Shown: piece after piece, positions 27,162 to 34,286 of the stretch
How positions within the stretch are numbered: position 1 is the first letter of the stretch
Layout: each line of letters begins with the position of its first letter
Assembly: GCF_036632915.2 (NCBI RefSeq)
Contig: NZ_CP155552.1
Coordinates: 2,418,001 to 2,482,000 of the forward strand
Source: Faecalibacterium taiwanense
GTDB lineage: Bacteria > Bacillota > Clostridia > Oscillospirales > Ruminococcaceae
DNA length: 64,000 nucleotides
Direction of reading: 5' to 3'
The notes under the pieces: model-generated
What the model saw: the letters and a program-made list of their open reading frames with translations, nothing else
Database searches by the model: none
Told to the model about the DNA's origin: nothing
Position numbers and translations under genes: made by a program

Positions 27162-27255
27162 TTGGGTAGACCAATGGGTTGGAGACGGTGGGCCTTGCAG
27201 GACAGCGTTCCGGCCAGCTGGCTCTATGAAATGATCGGAAAGAAGGTATTTTAAC

Positions 27256-27771
27256 ATGGGCTTTTTTGATAAGCTGTTCGGCGGCAAGACCGAGCAGGAA
27301 GAGACTGTCAAATTCTTCGGTCAGAGCAAGACCGTTCTGACCCCCATCCGCGGCAAGGTGCTGGCACAGGCCGACATCCCCGACGAGACCTTTGCACAGG
27401 GCATCCTTGGCCCCGGTTGCGGCATCGAGCCCACCGGCAAGACCGTGTATGCTCCGTTTGACGGCACCGTGGAACAGGTGGCTTCCACCCTGCACGCCGT
27501 GGGCCTGACCAGCGAGGACGGCATCGAGATCCTGATCCATGTTGGCATGGACACTGTGGAGATGCAGGGCAAGGGCTTCAAGGCACTGGTCAAGGTGGGC
27601 GATAAGGTCAAGGCCGGCACCCCGCTGCTGAAGGTGGATCTGGACGCCATCCGCGCCGCAGGCCATCCCACCGCTACCGCCATCATCGTGACCAACGGCG
27701 ATGACATGGGCGAGCTGAAGATGCTGGCCGAGGGCGATGTGCTGGCCGGCACCCCGCTGTTCAAGTTCTGA
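27256..27771 (+). CDS. PTS glucose-type EIIA protein
   Basis: A 171-residue cytoplasmic phosphocarrier of the sugar phosphotransferase system, as a stand-alone EIIA(Glc)-type protein. The phospho-accepting His lies in EILIHVGMDTVEM near residue 96, and the assisting His in STLHAVGLTSEDG near 80. GAAAGAAGG lies upstream of the ATG. No IIB/IIC genes are nearby, so it probably serves transporters encoded elsewhere. A terminator follows directly. Confidence 0.93.
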   Translation: MGFFDKLFGGKTEQEETVKFFGQSKTVLTPIRGKVLAQADIPDETFAQGILGPGCGIEPTGKTVYAPFDGTVEQVASTLHAVGLTSEDGIEILIHVGMDTVEMQGKGFKALVKVGDKVKAGTPLLKVDLDAIRAAGHPTATAIIVTNGDDMGELKMLAEGDVLAGTPLFKF

Positions 27772-27781
27772 TCGTAATCGT

Positions 27782-27821
27782 AAAAGGCGTGAGCTTCCAT
27801 TCGGAGGCCCACGCCTTTTTT
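27782..27821 (+). terminator. Rho-independent terminator of PTS IIA gene
   Basis: AAAAGGCGTG and CACGCCTTTTTT flank an inner stem-loop. It sits just beyond the stop codon and also touches the 3' end of the convergent small gene. Confidence 0.88.
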
Positions 27822-27822
27822 G

Positions 27823-27969
27823 TTATTCCTTTTCTTGTTTATATTTCAGCGCCTTCTGGGAGAAATGTCCATCGAAGAACTGGATGAAGGGGCCAAAGGC
27901 GATGATGATAACACCCACCACCATGCCGATGATGTGCCGTGCTGAGGGAGCCTGCCGGGTCTTGTTCAT
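27823..27969 (-). CDS. Small single-pass membrane protein
   Basis: A 48-residue protein with a basic N terminus (MNKTRQAPSARH), one hydrophobic helix (IIGMVVGVIIIAFGPFIQFF) and a Lys/Glu tail. AGAAGGAGAAAG lies ahead of the ATG. It is 58 bp downstream of the CobW gene in the same direction and probably shares its transcript. No function is recognised. Confidence 0.6.
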   Translation of the reverse strand: MNKTRQAPSARHIIGMVVGVIIIAFGPFIQFFDGHFSQKALKYKQEKE

Positions 27970-28027
27970 GGCCTTCTTCTCTTTCTCCTTCTGTTTTTCA
28001 CCATTCTGTTGTTTTTGTGTTGAAAAT

Positions 28028-28972
28028 TCAGGCCTTGAGCCGGGCTTCAATGGCCGCTTTGTCCAGTCCTTCGCCAATGACGATGAGCACATCCTGCCCC
28101 TGCGGGATGGGTTCCAGCGTTCTGCCGGCAGCGGTGGCGTTCAGCTCCAGCCAACCGGTGGTGCCCTGCGGGTCCGGTGCAAAGCCCTTCACCCGCAGCA
28201 CATGGCCGCAGGCGGCATCCGCAAACAGATGGTCGGCAGCGGCCTTCAGCTGCTGCAGCGTCAGGTGCTGCTCCAGAAAGCACAGAGAGCTGAAGGCTTC
28301 GTGCTCATCAAAATGCAGCTTTTCGCAGCTGGCCTGCCTGCAGCCGCAGGCCGCAATGGCGGCAAGGTCGGCATCGGTAAGCCGTGCCCAGTCCTTGGTG
28401 ATGATCTCTTCCGGCGCAAAGTGGCGGGAGCACTTGCAGCCCTCCAGCGCACGGGTCAGGTGGGCCACGGCGGCAGCGGTCTGCTGCTGCCCGGCCAGCT
28501 GGGTACGGCTGACCAGCACCCGGCCCGCGTTGGCTGTCTCGGATGCCAGCACGTACTCAGCCTGCGGCGAAAGCGTTTCCGGCAGCATGGCATCCACTAT
28601 GGCGATCACATTGCCGATGTGATACCAGCGGTCCAGCGGGTCGTCCCGCAGCACATCAAAAAACTCGTCCACATCAAAGATGCCGCTGGGTTCCACCACC
28701 ACCCGGTCAAACCCGCGCATGGCCATGGCAATGAGCTTGGTGCGCATCCGGCGCTGGTGGGTGTCGCAGTCGCATCCGCCGCTGATGGTCTCAAGGTCGC
28801 AGTTCGGGCCAAGAAGGTCCTGCACCAGCATGGCATCCACGTTCACTGCGCCGAAGTCGTTTTCCAGAATGCAGACATTGTGGCCCTGTGCCACCAGATA
28901 CCGGACATACCGACGCAGAAAGGTGGTTTTGCCTGCGCCCAGAAAGCCGGTGATAAGGTCTACCTGTACCAT
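28028..28972 (-). CDS. CobW/COG0523-family GTP-binding protein
   Basis: A 314-residue G3E-family GTPase, a group that delivers metal cofactors. Walker A is GFLGAGKTT at residues 9-17. The family's metal motif position reads SGGCDCDTHQ near 66 instead of the usual GGCxCC, so one Cys is replaced by Asp. Walker B-like VVVEPSGIFD lies near 93 and the guanine motif region SRTQLAG near 158. The C-terminal part contains extra Cys/His clusters (CKCSRHF, CGCRQASCEK) that may bind metal. The start has AGGAGGTG upstream. The client metal or protein is not indicated by the neighbours. Confidence 0.85.
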   Translation of the reverse strand: MVQVDLITGFLGAGKTTFLRRYVRYLVAQGHNVCILENDFGAVNVDAMLVQDLLGPNCDLETISGGCDCDTHQRRMRTKLIAMAMRGFDRVVVEPSGIFDVDEFFDVLRDDPLDRWYHIGNVIAIVDAMLPETLSPQAEYVLASETANAGRVLVSRTQLAGQQQTAAAVAHLTRALEGCKCSRHFAPEEIITKDWARLTDADLAAIAACGCRQASCEKLHFDEHEAFSSLCFLEQHLTLQQLKAAADHLFADAACGHVLRVKGFAPDPQGTTGWLELNATAAGRTLEPIPQGQDVLIVIGEGLDKAAIEARLKA

Positions 28973-29052
28973 AATAAAAAAGCACCTCCTGTGCTGTTGT
29001 TTGCCCGGTTCCAGTATACCGCAGCAAACTGTAATACGCCAGTGGCAGATGC

Positions 29053-29082
29053 AAAAAGCCCCGCATTTCTGCGGGACTTTTT
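29053..29082. terminator. Bidirectional terminator
   Basis: AAAAAGCCCCGC and GCGGGACTTTTT form a stem with T-runs on both strands. It lies between the CobW gene's promoter region and the EAL remnant. Confidence 0.8.
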
Positions 29083-29092
29083 ATGTTCGTAT

Positions 29093-29512
29093 TCAGCCGC
29101 TGTCGGATGCAGAGCTGTACTCGGCAATGACCTTGCGGGCGGCAGGTGCCATTTTGGCCGGTACGGCGGCAGGTTTTGCAAGGAAGTAGCCCTGCAGCGC
29201 ATCCGCGCCCAGCTCGATGACCTTGCGCAGCTCGGCGGCGGTCTCCACGCCCTCGGCAATGATCTGCATGCTGCGCGGGTGGGCGAAGGTCTCCAGCGAT
29301 TTGAAGAAGGTCAGCCGCTCGATTTCATACAGTGCGCCCTGCTCCTGCGCCAGCTTCATGATGGTAGCGGGTGAGCGCAGCGCTTCCATATCGGAGCGCA
29401 TCAGGGCTTCGTAGGCCATCACCTTGCGGGCGCTGCTGCCGCAGCCCACGCAGCCAAGGGCCAGCGCCGCGGCGCACAGCCCGGACACGACCGCTTTGAG
29501 ATATTTTTTCAT
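29093..29512 (-). pseudogene. Lipoprotein signal joined to an EAL domain lacking its core
   Basis: A 139-codon frame. Residues 1-28 are a lipoprotein signal peptide (lipobox LGCVGC). Residues 30-80 match the start of an EAL cyclic-di-GMP phosphodiesterase domain (VMAYEALMRSDMEALRSPAT), and 84-120 match its end (IIAEGVETAAELRKVIELGA, then LQGYFLAKP). About 140 central residues, including most metal-binding residues, are missing in frame. It cannot be an active phosphodiesterase. It may be a deletion remnant expressed by chance or a repurposed binding fragment. Confidence 0.65.
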
Positions 29513-29577
29513 CGATTTTCTCCCCTGAGGGCGCTCACGCAGCAGGACGTTCCGGCTACCATATCACCCGATTATAC

Positions 29578-30456
29578 CTAGTTTATCATACCATCTTTTT
29601 CCGGGTGCGTAACCAAAATCCGGCAAAAACCTTCACGATCACAAGAAAGCGGAAGAACTTTCCACCCATCGGAATAAAAAGCACAGCCCTTCCCATTGAC
29701 TGGGAAAAGCTGTGCTTTGCTGCTGTTATTCGTTTTTTTTGCCGGGACGGTGGACACAGTGATCTGCTCATAATCCGCACTGTGTGCAAGATAAACGCTC
29801 AGGTCACCGGTGTTGGTGGTCTCCATGCCGTCCAGCTTTGTGCAGGCGCAAAGGCCAAAGGCCAGCACATCCATGCCGGCAGCAGCGCCCTGCCAGAATT
29901 TATCCTCGCAGCCAGGCTTTGCCCAGCGCCGCGGCAGATACTGCACAAAGCCCACAGCCGTCAACAGTTCATCCGCCTCGGCCAGCTGGGCCTCGGCAGC
30001 GGCATCGTCCAGCATATCCCTGCCCGCGCAGCGCTGCAGGATGACATGGCACACCGGGCGGCGTGTGGCCTCCAGCACCGAGTGACGGAAGCCGTAGCGG
30101 GAGACGTTCTTTTTGCCGTACAGCAGGATAAAGCCCATGCTGTTGCGGCTGTCCGCCCGCAGGAAGCCATGGGTGATGTAGGGCATCTTCTGGCCTTCGG
30201 GCATCATGTCCAGATAGCCCACGGAGCCGTGGCGGGTGATGGTCTCATTGAAGAAGCGCTTGCCGTCGTTGCCAAAGATGGGCCAGATACCGCCGAAGGG
30301 GAAGGACGGACGGCTGTTGATGTCGGCTGCCTGACCTGCACGGGGGCCTGCCTCCATGGTAGCGCCTGCCCACATCATCATGCGGATGCCGGAGCCATCA
30401 CGGCCCATGGAAGAAACGTTGTTCACATCGGTGCGGGCCTTGTGGGCAGCTACCAT
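29578..30456 (-). pseudogene. Chimeric remnant: FAD-reductase piece fused to HemW-like piece
   Basis: This is an open frame of 292 codons without a clean start. Its first 85 residues match the middle of a flavoprotein fumarate/urocanate reductase (GRDGSGIRMMMWAGATMEAG, then GKRFFNETI). Residues 110-235 match the C-terminal part of a HemW/coproporphyrinogen-oxidase-like radical SAM protein (VGFVQYLPRRWAKPGCEDKF, NTGDLSVYLAHSADYEQI). The last 60 codons read through a minus-strand terminator at 29678-29718. No catalytic motif of either enzyme remains. I read it as debris from two genes joined by deletion. Confidence 0.6.
29678..29718 (-). terminator. Terminator inside the chimeric frame
   Basis: On the minus strand AAAGCACAGC pairs with GCTGTGC ahead of TTTTTAT. 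It indicates where the original transcript ended; the downstream 33 codons of the open frame are not natural coding sequence. Confidence 0.65.
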
Positions 30457-30495
30457 TTCAACGGCGAGTGGGTGTATATTTTTGATACAGTAAGA

Positions 30496-30537
30496 GGGGC
30501 TGCTGCACTTTCGGCTAAAACGATGTGCAGCAGCCCC
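30496..30537. repeat. 13-bp perfect hairpin
   Basis: GGGGCTGCTGCAC (30496-30508) and its exact complement (30525-30537) flank a 16-base loop. No good T-run follows on either strand. It lies between the chimeric remnant and the tRNA terminator. Confidence 0.6.
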
Positions 30538-30565
30538 TTCTTCGTATCGGATCCAGACAACAAAA

Positions 30566-30593
30566 AAGCGTTCTGAGAGATCTCAGAACGCTT
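30566..30593 (-). terminator. Terminator of initiator tRNA
   Basis: AAGCGTTCTGAGA and TCTCAGAACGCTT make a 13-bp stem, followed on the minus strand by TTTTTTG. It begins three bases after the tRNA. Confidence 0.9.
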
Positions 30594-30595
30594 GG

Positions 30596-30672
<77 letters not shown>

Positions 30673-30716
30673 ATATTTACTTTGTGCTCTCAGCGGTTCT
30701 CGCTGACTGCTCAAGT

Positions 30717-30745
30717 ATAATACCACAAGGGCGGGCGGATGTCAA
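30717..30745 (-). promoter_or_regulatory. Promoter of initiator tRNA
   Basis: On the minus strand TTGACA (30740-30745), a 17-bp GC-rich spacer and TATTAT (30717-30722) lie about 45 bp ahead of the tRNA. Confidence 0.85.
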
Positions 30746-30758
30746 GTATTTTTTTGAT

Positions 30759-31898
30759 TTATTTTTTCTTCTTTTTCCAAACCACGAACCCTGCGCAGGC
30801 GGCGGCTGCGATCACCACCACCGGCCATGCACCGGCAAGGGCAACGATGACCTGCTGCAGGCCACCCACAAAGTTCTGCCAGCCAGCGGAAAGGGCGCTG
30901 ACAAAGCGGCTGCCGAAGCCCTCGCTGGGCGGCGAGTAGGTGCTCACCTCGCTCAGGCTCACGTACACGGTGCACTCTTCCACCTGATCGTTGTACCAGT
31001 CCATCTGGCTCTGCCAGCTCTCGATCTGGCTCTGCACATCCGTCAGGCTGGACTCGATCTCAAGCAGGTCGGAGAGGTTGTCGGCCTGCTGCTGCAGCTG
31101 CTGCAGGCGGGTTCGCTGGTTCTTGAGATTCTCAAGCCGGGTCTCCACGTCCATGTACTGGGCGGTCACGTCGTCGGCCTGCTGGTTTTTGTAGGTCACG
31201 TTGCCTGCTTCGGCCACGGCGGCAAGAAAGTTCTCGTAGTTCTGCTGCGGCACCCGGTAGGTCAGGCTGACACTGCGGCTGTCACCGGCATCCGAGTATT
31301 CACTGCTGGATTCCAGATAGCCGCCCGCTTCAGCAAGGGCAGCATCCAGCGCGGCGCGGGCTGCGTCGTAGTCCTTGCTTTCCAGGCTGAGGTTCGCGGT
31401 GTAGATGATCTTTGCGTGGTCGGTGCTATGGGCCGCTGCTGCCGCGTCGTCCTCCGAATAAACAGCGGTGCCGTTGTCTGCGCCGCTTTCCAGCGCCATG
31501 GTGTTCAGACTGTAATCGGCTGCCATGGGGCTGTCCACAGCGGCGCGGTCCGCGCCGCCTGCCGCCATCGCCGCCGCAGTGCTGTCCGCAGAATAATAGA
31601 CCGCCGGGCTGCTGCTCTTTGCGCCAAGGCCGATTTGTCCGGTGGCAAAAGCACCATAGCCTACCACGCACACAGCAAGGCAGGCCGCCAGTGCGCCCAC
31701 CCGCTTTGCGGGGAAGCGGATCAGTTTCTTCTTCGGCTGCACCGGGGCGGACTGAGCCGGTACCGGTGCGGCGGTTTTCATCATGGGCTGGGCCTTTTCT
31801 TCTTCGGTCAACTGGTCGGTCATGGCCAGCAGCTTTGCCTTCAGATCGTCCGGGGCGTAGAGGTCGTCCGTCTCCATCTTGTACTCATACCACCTCAT
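30759..31898 (-). CDS. DUF4349 membrane protein, sigma-factor partner
   Basis: A 379-residue protein. The first 60 residues are cytoplasmic. A membrane helix lies near 67-88 (VGALAACLAVCVVGYGAFAT), a low-complexity extracellular linker follows, then the DUF4349 domain (about 140-340) with a coiled coil rich in Gln/Leu (NLKNQRTRLQQLQQQADNL). A C-terminal helix and a KKKKK tail close it. GGAGGAGAT precedes ATG 31898, inside the end of the sigma gene (14-bp overlap). The layout is that of a transmembrane anti-sigma partner or stress sensor; an anti-sigma role is inferred from position. Confidence 0.8.
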   Translation of the reverse strand: MRWYEYKMETDDLYAPDDLKAKLLAMTDQLTEEEKAQPMMKTAAPVPAQSAPVQPKKKLIRFPAKRVGALAACLAVCVVGYGAFATGQIGLGAKSSSPAVYYSADSTAAAMAAGGADRAAVDSPMAADYSLNTMALESGADNGTAVYSEDDAAAAAHSTDHAKIIYTANLSLESKDYDAARAALDAALAEAGGYLESSSEYSDAGDSRSVSLTYRVPQQNYENFLAAVAEAGNVTYKNQQADDVTAQYMDVETRLENLKNQRTRLQQLQQQADNLSDLLEIESSLTDVQSQIESWQSQMDWYNDQVEECTVYVSLSEVSTYSPPSEGFGSRFVSALSAGWQNFVGGLQQVIVALAGAWPVVVIAAAACAGFVVWKKKKK

Positions 31899-32376
31899 CT
31901 TCGATCTCCTCCTTCAGCATCGTATGTAACTGCGCCCGGGCACGCCGCAGCCAGCTCAGCACCGTGTTGGACGGTGCGCCCATCATCCGGCCGATTTCCG
32001 CCGCCGTGTACCCCTCGTAGTAATGCAGATAGATGGCATTGCGGTAGTTTTCCGGCAGGGCGCGCACTGCGTCCAGCACACTGCCGTCCTCAAACGCATC
32101 GGGCGCGGGCAGGTTCTCGTCCAGCTCGGTGTCCTTCTGATGGGCTGCGCGGGTCAGGTCCCGGCAGCGGTTGATGGCCACCCGCAGCAGCCACGCCTTG
32201 AGGTGCTCCTCACTCTCAAACGTACCATTATAATGCAGGAGCTTCTCGTAGACATCCTGCACCACGTCCTCGGCATCGGCTGTGCATCGGCTGTTGTGTA
32301 TGGCAGCGCGGTAAACAGCATCGCTGTATTTCTGCACTGCCAGCGTAAATACTTCGTTTCTGGTCAGCTGTCCCAT
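31885..32376 (-). CDS. ECF sigma factor, SigW-like
   Basis: A 163-residue RNA polymerase sigma factor. Region 2 is near residues 10-80 (DAVYRAAIHNSRCTADAEDV, then LKAWLLRVAINRCRDL) and region 4 near 105-155 (LPENYRNAIYLHYYEGYTAA, MGAPSNTVLSWLRRARAQL). I chose ATG 32376 because AAAGGAG is upstream and the sigma domain begins there. It is co-transcribed with the DUF4349 membrane protein, the classic sigma/anti-sigma pairing. The inducing stress is not indicated. Confidence 0.9.
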   Translation of the reverse strand: MGQLTRNEVFTLAVQKYSDAVYRAAIHNSRCTADAEDVVQDVYEKLLHYNGTFESEEHLKAWLLRVAINRCRDLTRAAHQKDTELDENLPAPDAFEDGSVLDAVRALPENYRNAIYLHYYEGYTAAEIGRMMGAPSNTVLSWLRRARAQLHTMLKEEIEDEVV

Positions 32377-32498
32377 AGTTTCAAGCTCTCCTTTACCGCC
32401 TGTACAGGGCTGGTGGAATTCGTGTTCCACGGGGGACATTCACCCTATACACGGCTGAACGCCCCCGAAGATTGCATTGCTGGAAAAATTTATGAAAA

Positions 32499-33074
32499 TC
32501 ACCTTTTATATACTCTCTGCAGCAGGGCCACCCGTTCTGCAAGGAAGGTCTCGGCCTTCGGATGGTGCAGCCAGCGCTTGTTCGCCGCTGTGCCAGCCAG
32601 CTTTCTGCCCAGCGCTGCCGGGTCGGTATCGGCCTGCATCACATCCTGCATGGTCAGCTGCAGCGTCAGCGCCGCAGGGGTGTCCGGCAGCGGCGGCAGC
32701 GGGTCCTCCCACACAAAGGGCGGCAGCAGCTGCACCGCCACCGTGGCGCGGGTGCACTCCTCGGTGAGCAGCAGGGCTGCAGGCGTGCCGTCCGGCTGGA
32801 CGTGCAGGGTGCTGTACAGCAGCTGCAGACTGCCCTCGGCCAGCAGGCGGATATCCCCCTCCCGCCCGGTAGGCGAAAGGCTCAAATATTCCCGCGCCTC
32901 GTCCAGATAGATGTGCCGGGCCGGTGCCTGCACGCGGGCATACAGCGCAGGCAGCGCAAAGCGGCCCGCTTTGTCCAGTGCGTGCTGCAAAAGCAGGTAG
33001 AACTCGGTCAGTGGGTAGGCCGGGTCCGGCTGCGGCATCCCGAAATCGGGGCGCGATACGTGTCCTCCACCCAT
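32499..33074 (-). CDS. Conserved hypothetical protein
   Basis: A 191-residue soluble protein with no signal peptide or membrane helix and no family that I recognise. AAGGAGG precedes ATG 33074; the longer open frame reaching 33254 overlaps the toxin/antisense locus and lacks a start site. Features are GMPQPDPAYPLTEFYLLLQH near the start and a Pro-rich LLPPFVWEDPLPPLPDTPAA stretch around residue 120. Its ribosome site overlaps the -35 of the divergent antisense promoter at 33086. Confidence 0.65.
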   Translation of the reverse strand: MGGGHVSRPDFGMPQPDPAYPLTEFYLLLQHALDKAGRFALPALYARVQAPARHIYLDEAREYLSLSPTGREGDIRLLAEGSLQLLYSTLHVQPDGTPAALLLTEECTRATVAVQLLPPFVWEDPLPPLPDTPAALTLQLTMQDVMQADTDPAALGRKLAGTAANKRWLHHPKAETFLAERVALLQRVYKR

Positions 33075-33085
33075 AGGGAACCTCC

Positions 33086-33113
33086 TTGACAAATAACGCT
33101 GATGCGGTATAAT
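33086..33113 (+). promoter_or_regulatory. Promoter of antisense RNA (first type I locus)
   Basis: TTGACA (33086-33091), 16 bp and TATAAT (33108-33113) match the consensus at all twelve positions. No plus-strand gene follows; it fires toward the 3' end of the small membrane-peptide gene at 33163-33336. Confidence 0.8.
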
Positions 33114-33119
33114 AAATAC

Positions 33120-33213
33120 AGAAGGGGCGCTGACTGCAAGGGTCAGCTTTCCATCCCGCTTGTCAAAAAGATTGACCGCACAGTTTGGAAGCAGGGCGGT
33201 CAATCTTTTTGTT
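33120..33213 (+). ncRNA. Candidate antitoxin RNA, RatA-like
   Basis: The transcript predicted from the 33086 promoter would be about 93 bases. It starts with a small hairpin (GCTGAC/GTCAGC) and ends at a perfect 15-bp terminator stem (AAAAAGATTGACCGC at 33165-33179, complement at 33196-33210). It is complementary to the 3' end of the toxin message, the overlap used by TxpA/RatA-type systems. There is no ribosome site or start codon in it. Confidence 0.65.
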
Positions 33214-33336
33214 ATCATCGTCTTTCTTCTGGGAAAACTTTGCCACGACCTCAATGGTCAGGCGGATCACATCCACGATCAGGCTCAACAGTGTGAGAAT
33301 GAACGTGAGCAATGCGAGAGTCTCCAAAAGAGTCAT
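33163..33336 (-). CDS. Small membrane toxin-like peptide, TxpA/holin-like
   Basis: A 57-residue peptide: a short MTLLETLAL start, one hydrophobic helix through about residue 32 (LTFILTLLSLIVDVIRL), then a charged tail with KKDDDNKK. GGAGGG lies upstream of ATG 33336. The stop codon lies within the T-run of the terminator that the message shares with the convergent antisense RNA. Hydrophobic helix plus basic tail, size and convergent antisense promoter match type I toxins such as TxpA and holin-like toxins. Toxicity is inferred. Confidence 0.7.
   Translation of the reverse strand: MTLLETLALLTFILTLLSLIVDVIRLTIEVVAKFSQKKDDDNKKIDRPASKLCGQSF
33165..33210. terminator. Shared bidirectional terminator of toxin and antisense RNA
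   Basis: A 15-bp perfect stem flanked by A5 and T5 runs gives a T-run on both strands. The loop is 16 bases. Confidence 0.85.
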
Positions 33337-33499
33337 CCGACATCCCTCCCTTCGCCTTCAAGGCTCCGGGCAGGGCACTTGCAAAAAAGTTTCCTCCCGG
33401 AACCTCTGCTTCATCCTAAGTAGAAAACTAGATAAGAAGAATCAGCGATAACGGGACAGAAAGCATGACCACCAACTTTGCAATCAGCGCCTTATTGAC

Positions 33500-33528
33500 A
33501 GTATATCACATTTCCCGACTCGACACAA
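33500..33528 (-). promoter_or_regulatory. Promoter of the small membrane peptide gene
   Basis: On the minus strand TTGTGT (33523-33528), 17 bp and TATACT (33500-33505). It leaves a leader of about 155 bases before the start codon. Long leaders are common in type I toxin messages. Confidence 0.6.
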
Positions 33529-33540
33529 TGTGTTTTGTCC

Positions 33541-33565
33541 CCCGGTCAGTGTGCCGGGAGTTTTT
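33541..33565 (+). terminator. Short terminator ahead of bioY
   Basis: CCCGG (33541-33545) and CCGGG (33554-33558), then AGTTTTT. It would stop plus-strand read-through before the bioY promoter. Confidence 0.5.
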
Positions 33566-33592
33566 ATTGTAAACCCCCTCGAAACTTTATTG

Positions 33593-33622
33593 TTGACCAT
33601 CTGTCTCCCGCTGCGCTATACT
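33593..33622 (+). promoter_or_regulatory. Promoter of bioY
   Basis: TTGACC (33593-33598), 18 bp and TATACT (33617-33622), 48 bp ahead of the start codon. No clear BirA operator is seen. Confidence 0.7.
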
Positions 33623-33669
33623 CGAGCACAGATGCCTTGTAAATTTTTAACAGAGGGGAATTCTATTCT

Positions 33670-34230
33670 ATGAAAAACAAAAAACTGACCACCTATCAGA
33701 TGGCTGTCACTGCGCTGATGGCCGCCGCGCTGTGCGTGCTTGGCCCGCTGAGCGTGCCCATCGGAGCCATTCCCATTTCGCTGTCAAACTTTGTCATCTG
33801 CCTGACCGCATGGCTGCTGGGGCCCAAGTTCGGCACCCTGAGCGTGGCGGTGTACCTTCTCATCGGCCTTGTGGGCGTGCCGGTGTTCTCCGGCTACGGC
33901 GCGGGCATTGCCAAGCTGGCAGGCCCCACCGGCGGCTATCTGGTGGGCTACCTGCTGCTGGCCTTCATCGGCGGTCTGTTCATCGAAAAGAGCAAGGGCC
34001 AGCCGGTGATTGCCGGCATCGGCCTTGTGCTGGGCGATGCCGCCTGCTACGTGCTGGGCACCGCATGGTTCGTGTTCCAGATGCAGTGCGAGCTGGGCTA
34101 TGCGCTTTCTGTGTGCGTGTACCCGTTCATTGCGCTGGACCTCGCCAAGATCGTGGTGAGCTGCATCGTGGGTGCACTGCTGCGCAAGCGTCTGGTACAG
34201 GCTGGCGTGCTGAAGCTGAAGGAAGCCTAA
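33670..34230 (+). CDS. bioY: Biotin transporter BioY
   Basis: A 186-residue integral membrane protein, the substrate-binding S component of an ECF-type biotin importer. Six helices are visible. The BioY core runs from ALCVLGPLSVPIGAIPISLS (residues 20-39) through GLVGVPVFSGYGAGIAKLAG to GPTGGYLVGY. Length and order match the family. The energizing EcfA/A'/T module is not in the window. It is monocistronic, ending at a shared terminator with argF. Confidence 0.95.
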   Translation: MKNKKLTTYQMAVTALMAAALCVLGPLSVPIGAIPISLSNFVICLTAWLLGPKFGTLSVAVYLLIGLVGVPVFSGYGAGIAKLAGPTGGYLVGYLLLAFIGGLFIEKSKGQPVIAGIGLVLGDAACYVLGTAWFVFQMQCELGYALSVCVYPFIALDLAKIVVSCIVGALLRKRLVQAGVLKLKEA

Positions 34231-34240
34231 CAGGCAAAGC

Positions 34241-34274
34241 AAAAGGGAGACTGCAAACGCAGCCTCCCTTTTTT
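34241..34274. terminator. Bidirectional terminator between bioY and argF
   Basis: AAAAGGGAG, A, CTGC, loop AAAC, GCAG, C, CTCCCTTTTTT. T-runs lie on both sides of the stem and serve the two convergent genes. Confidence 0.88.
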
Positions 34275-34286
34275 ATTTGTGATCCG

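Noticed and set aside
33165..33210. Reading the 33.1-kb hairpin as only a terminator of a gene upstream
   Set aside because: No plus-strand gene lies upstream, and a consensus promoter points at it, so an antisense RNA explains the layout better.
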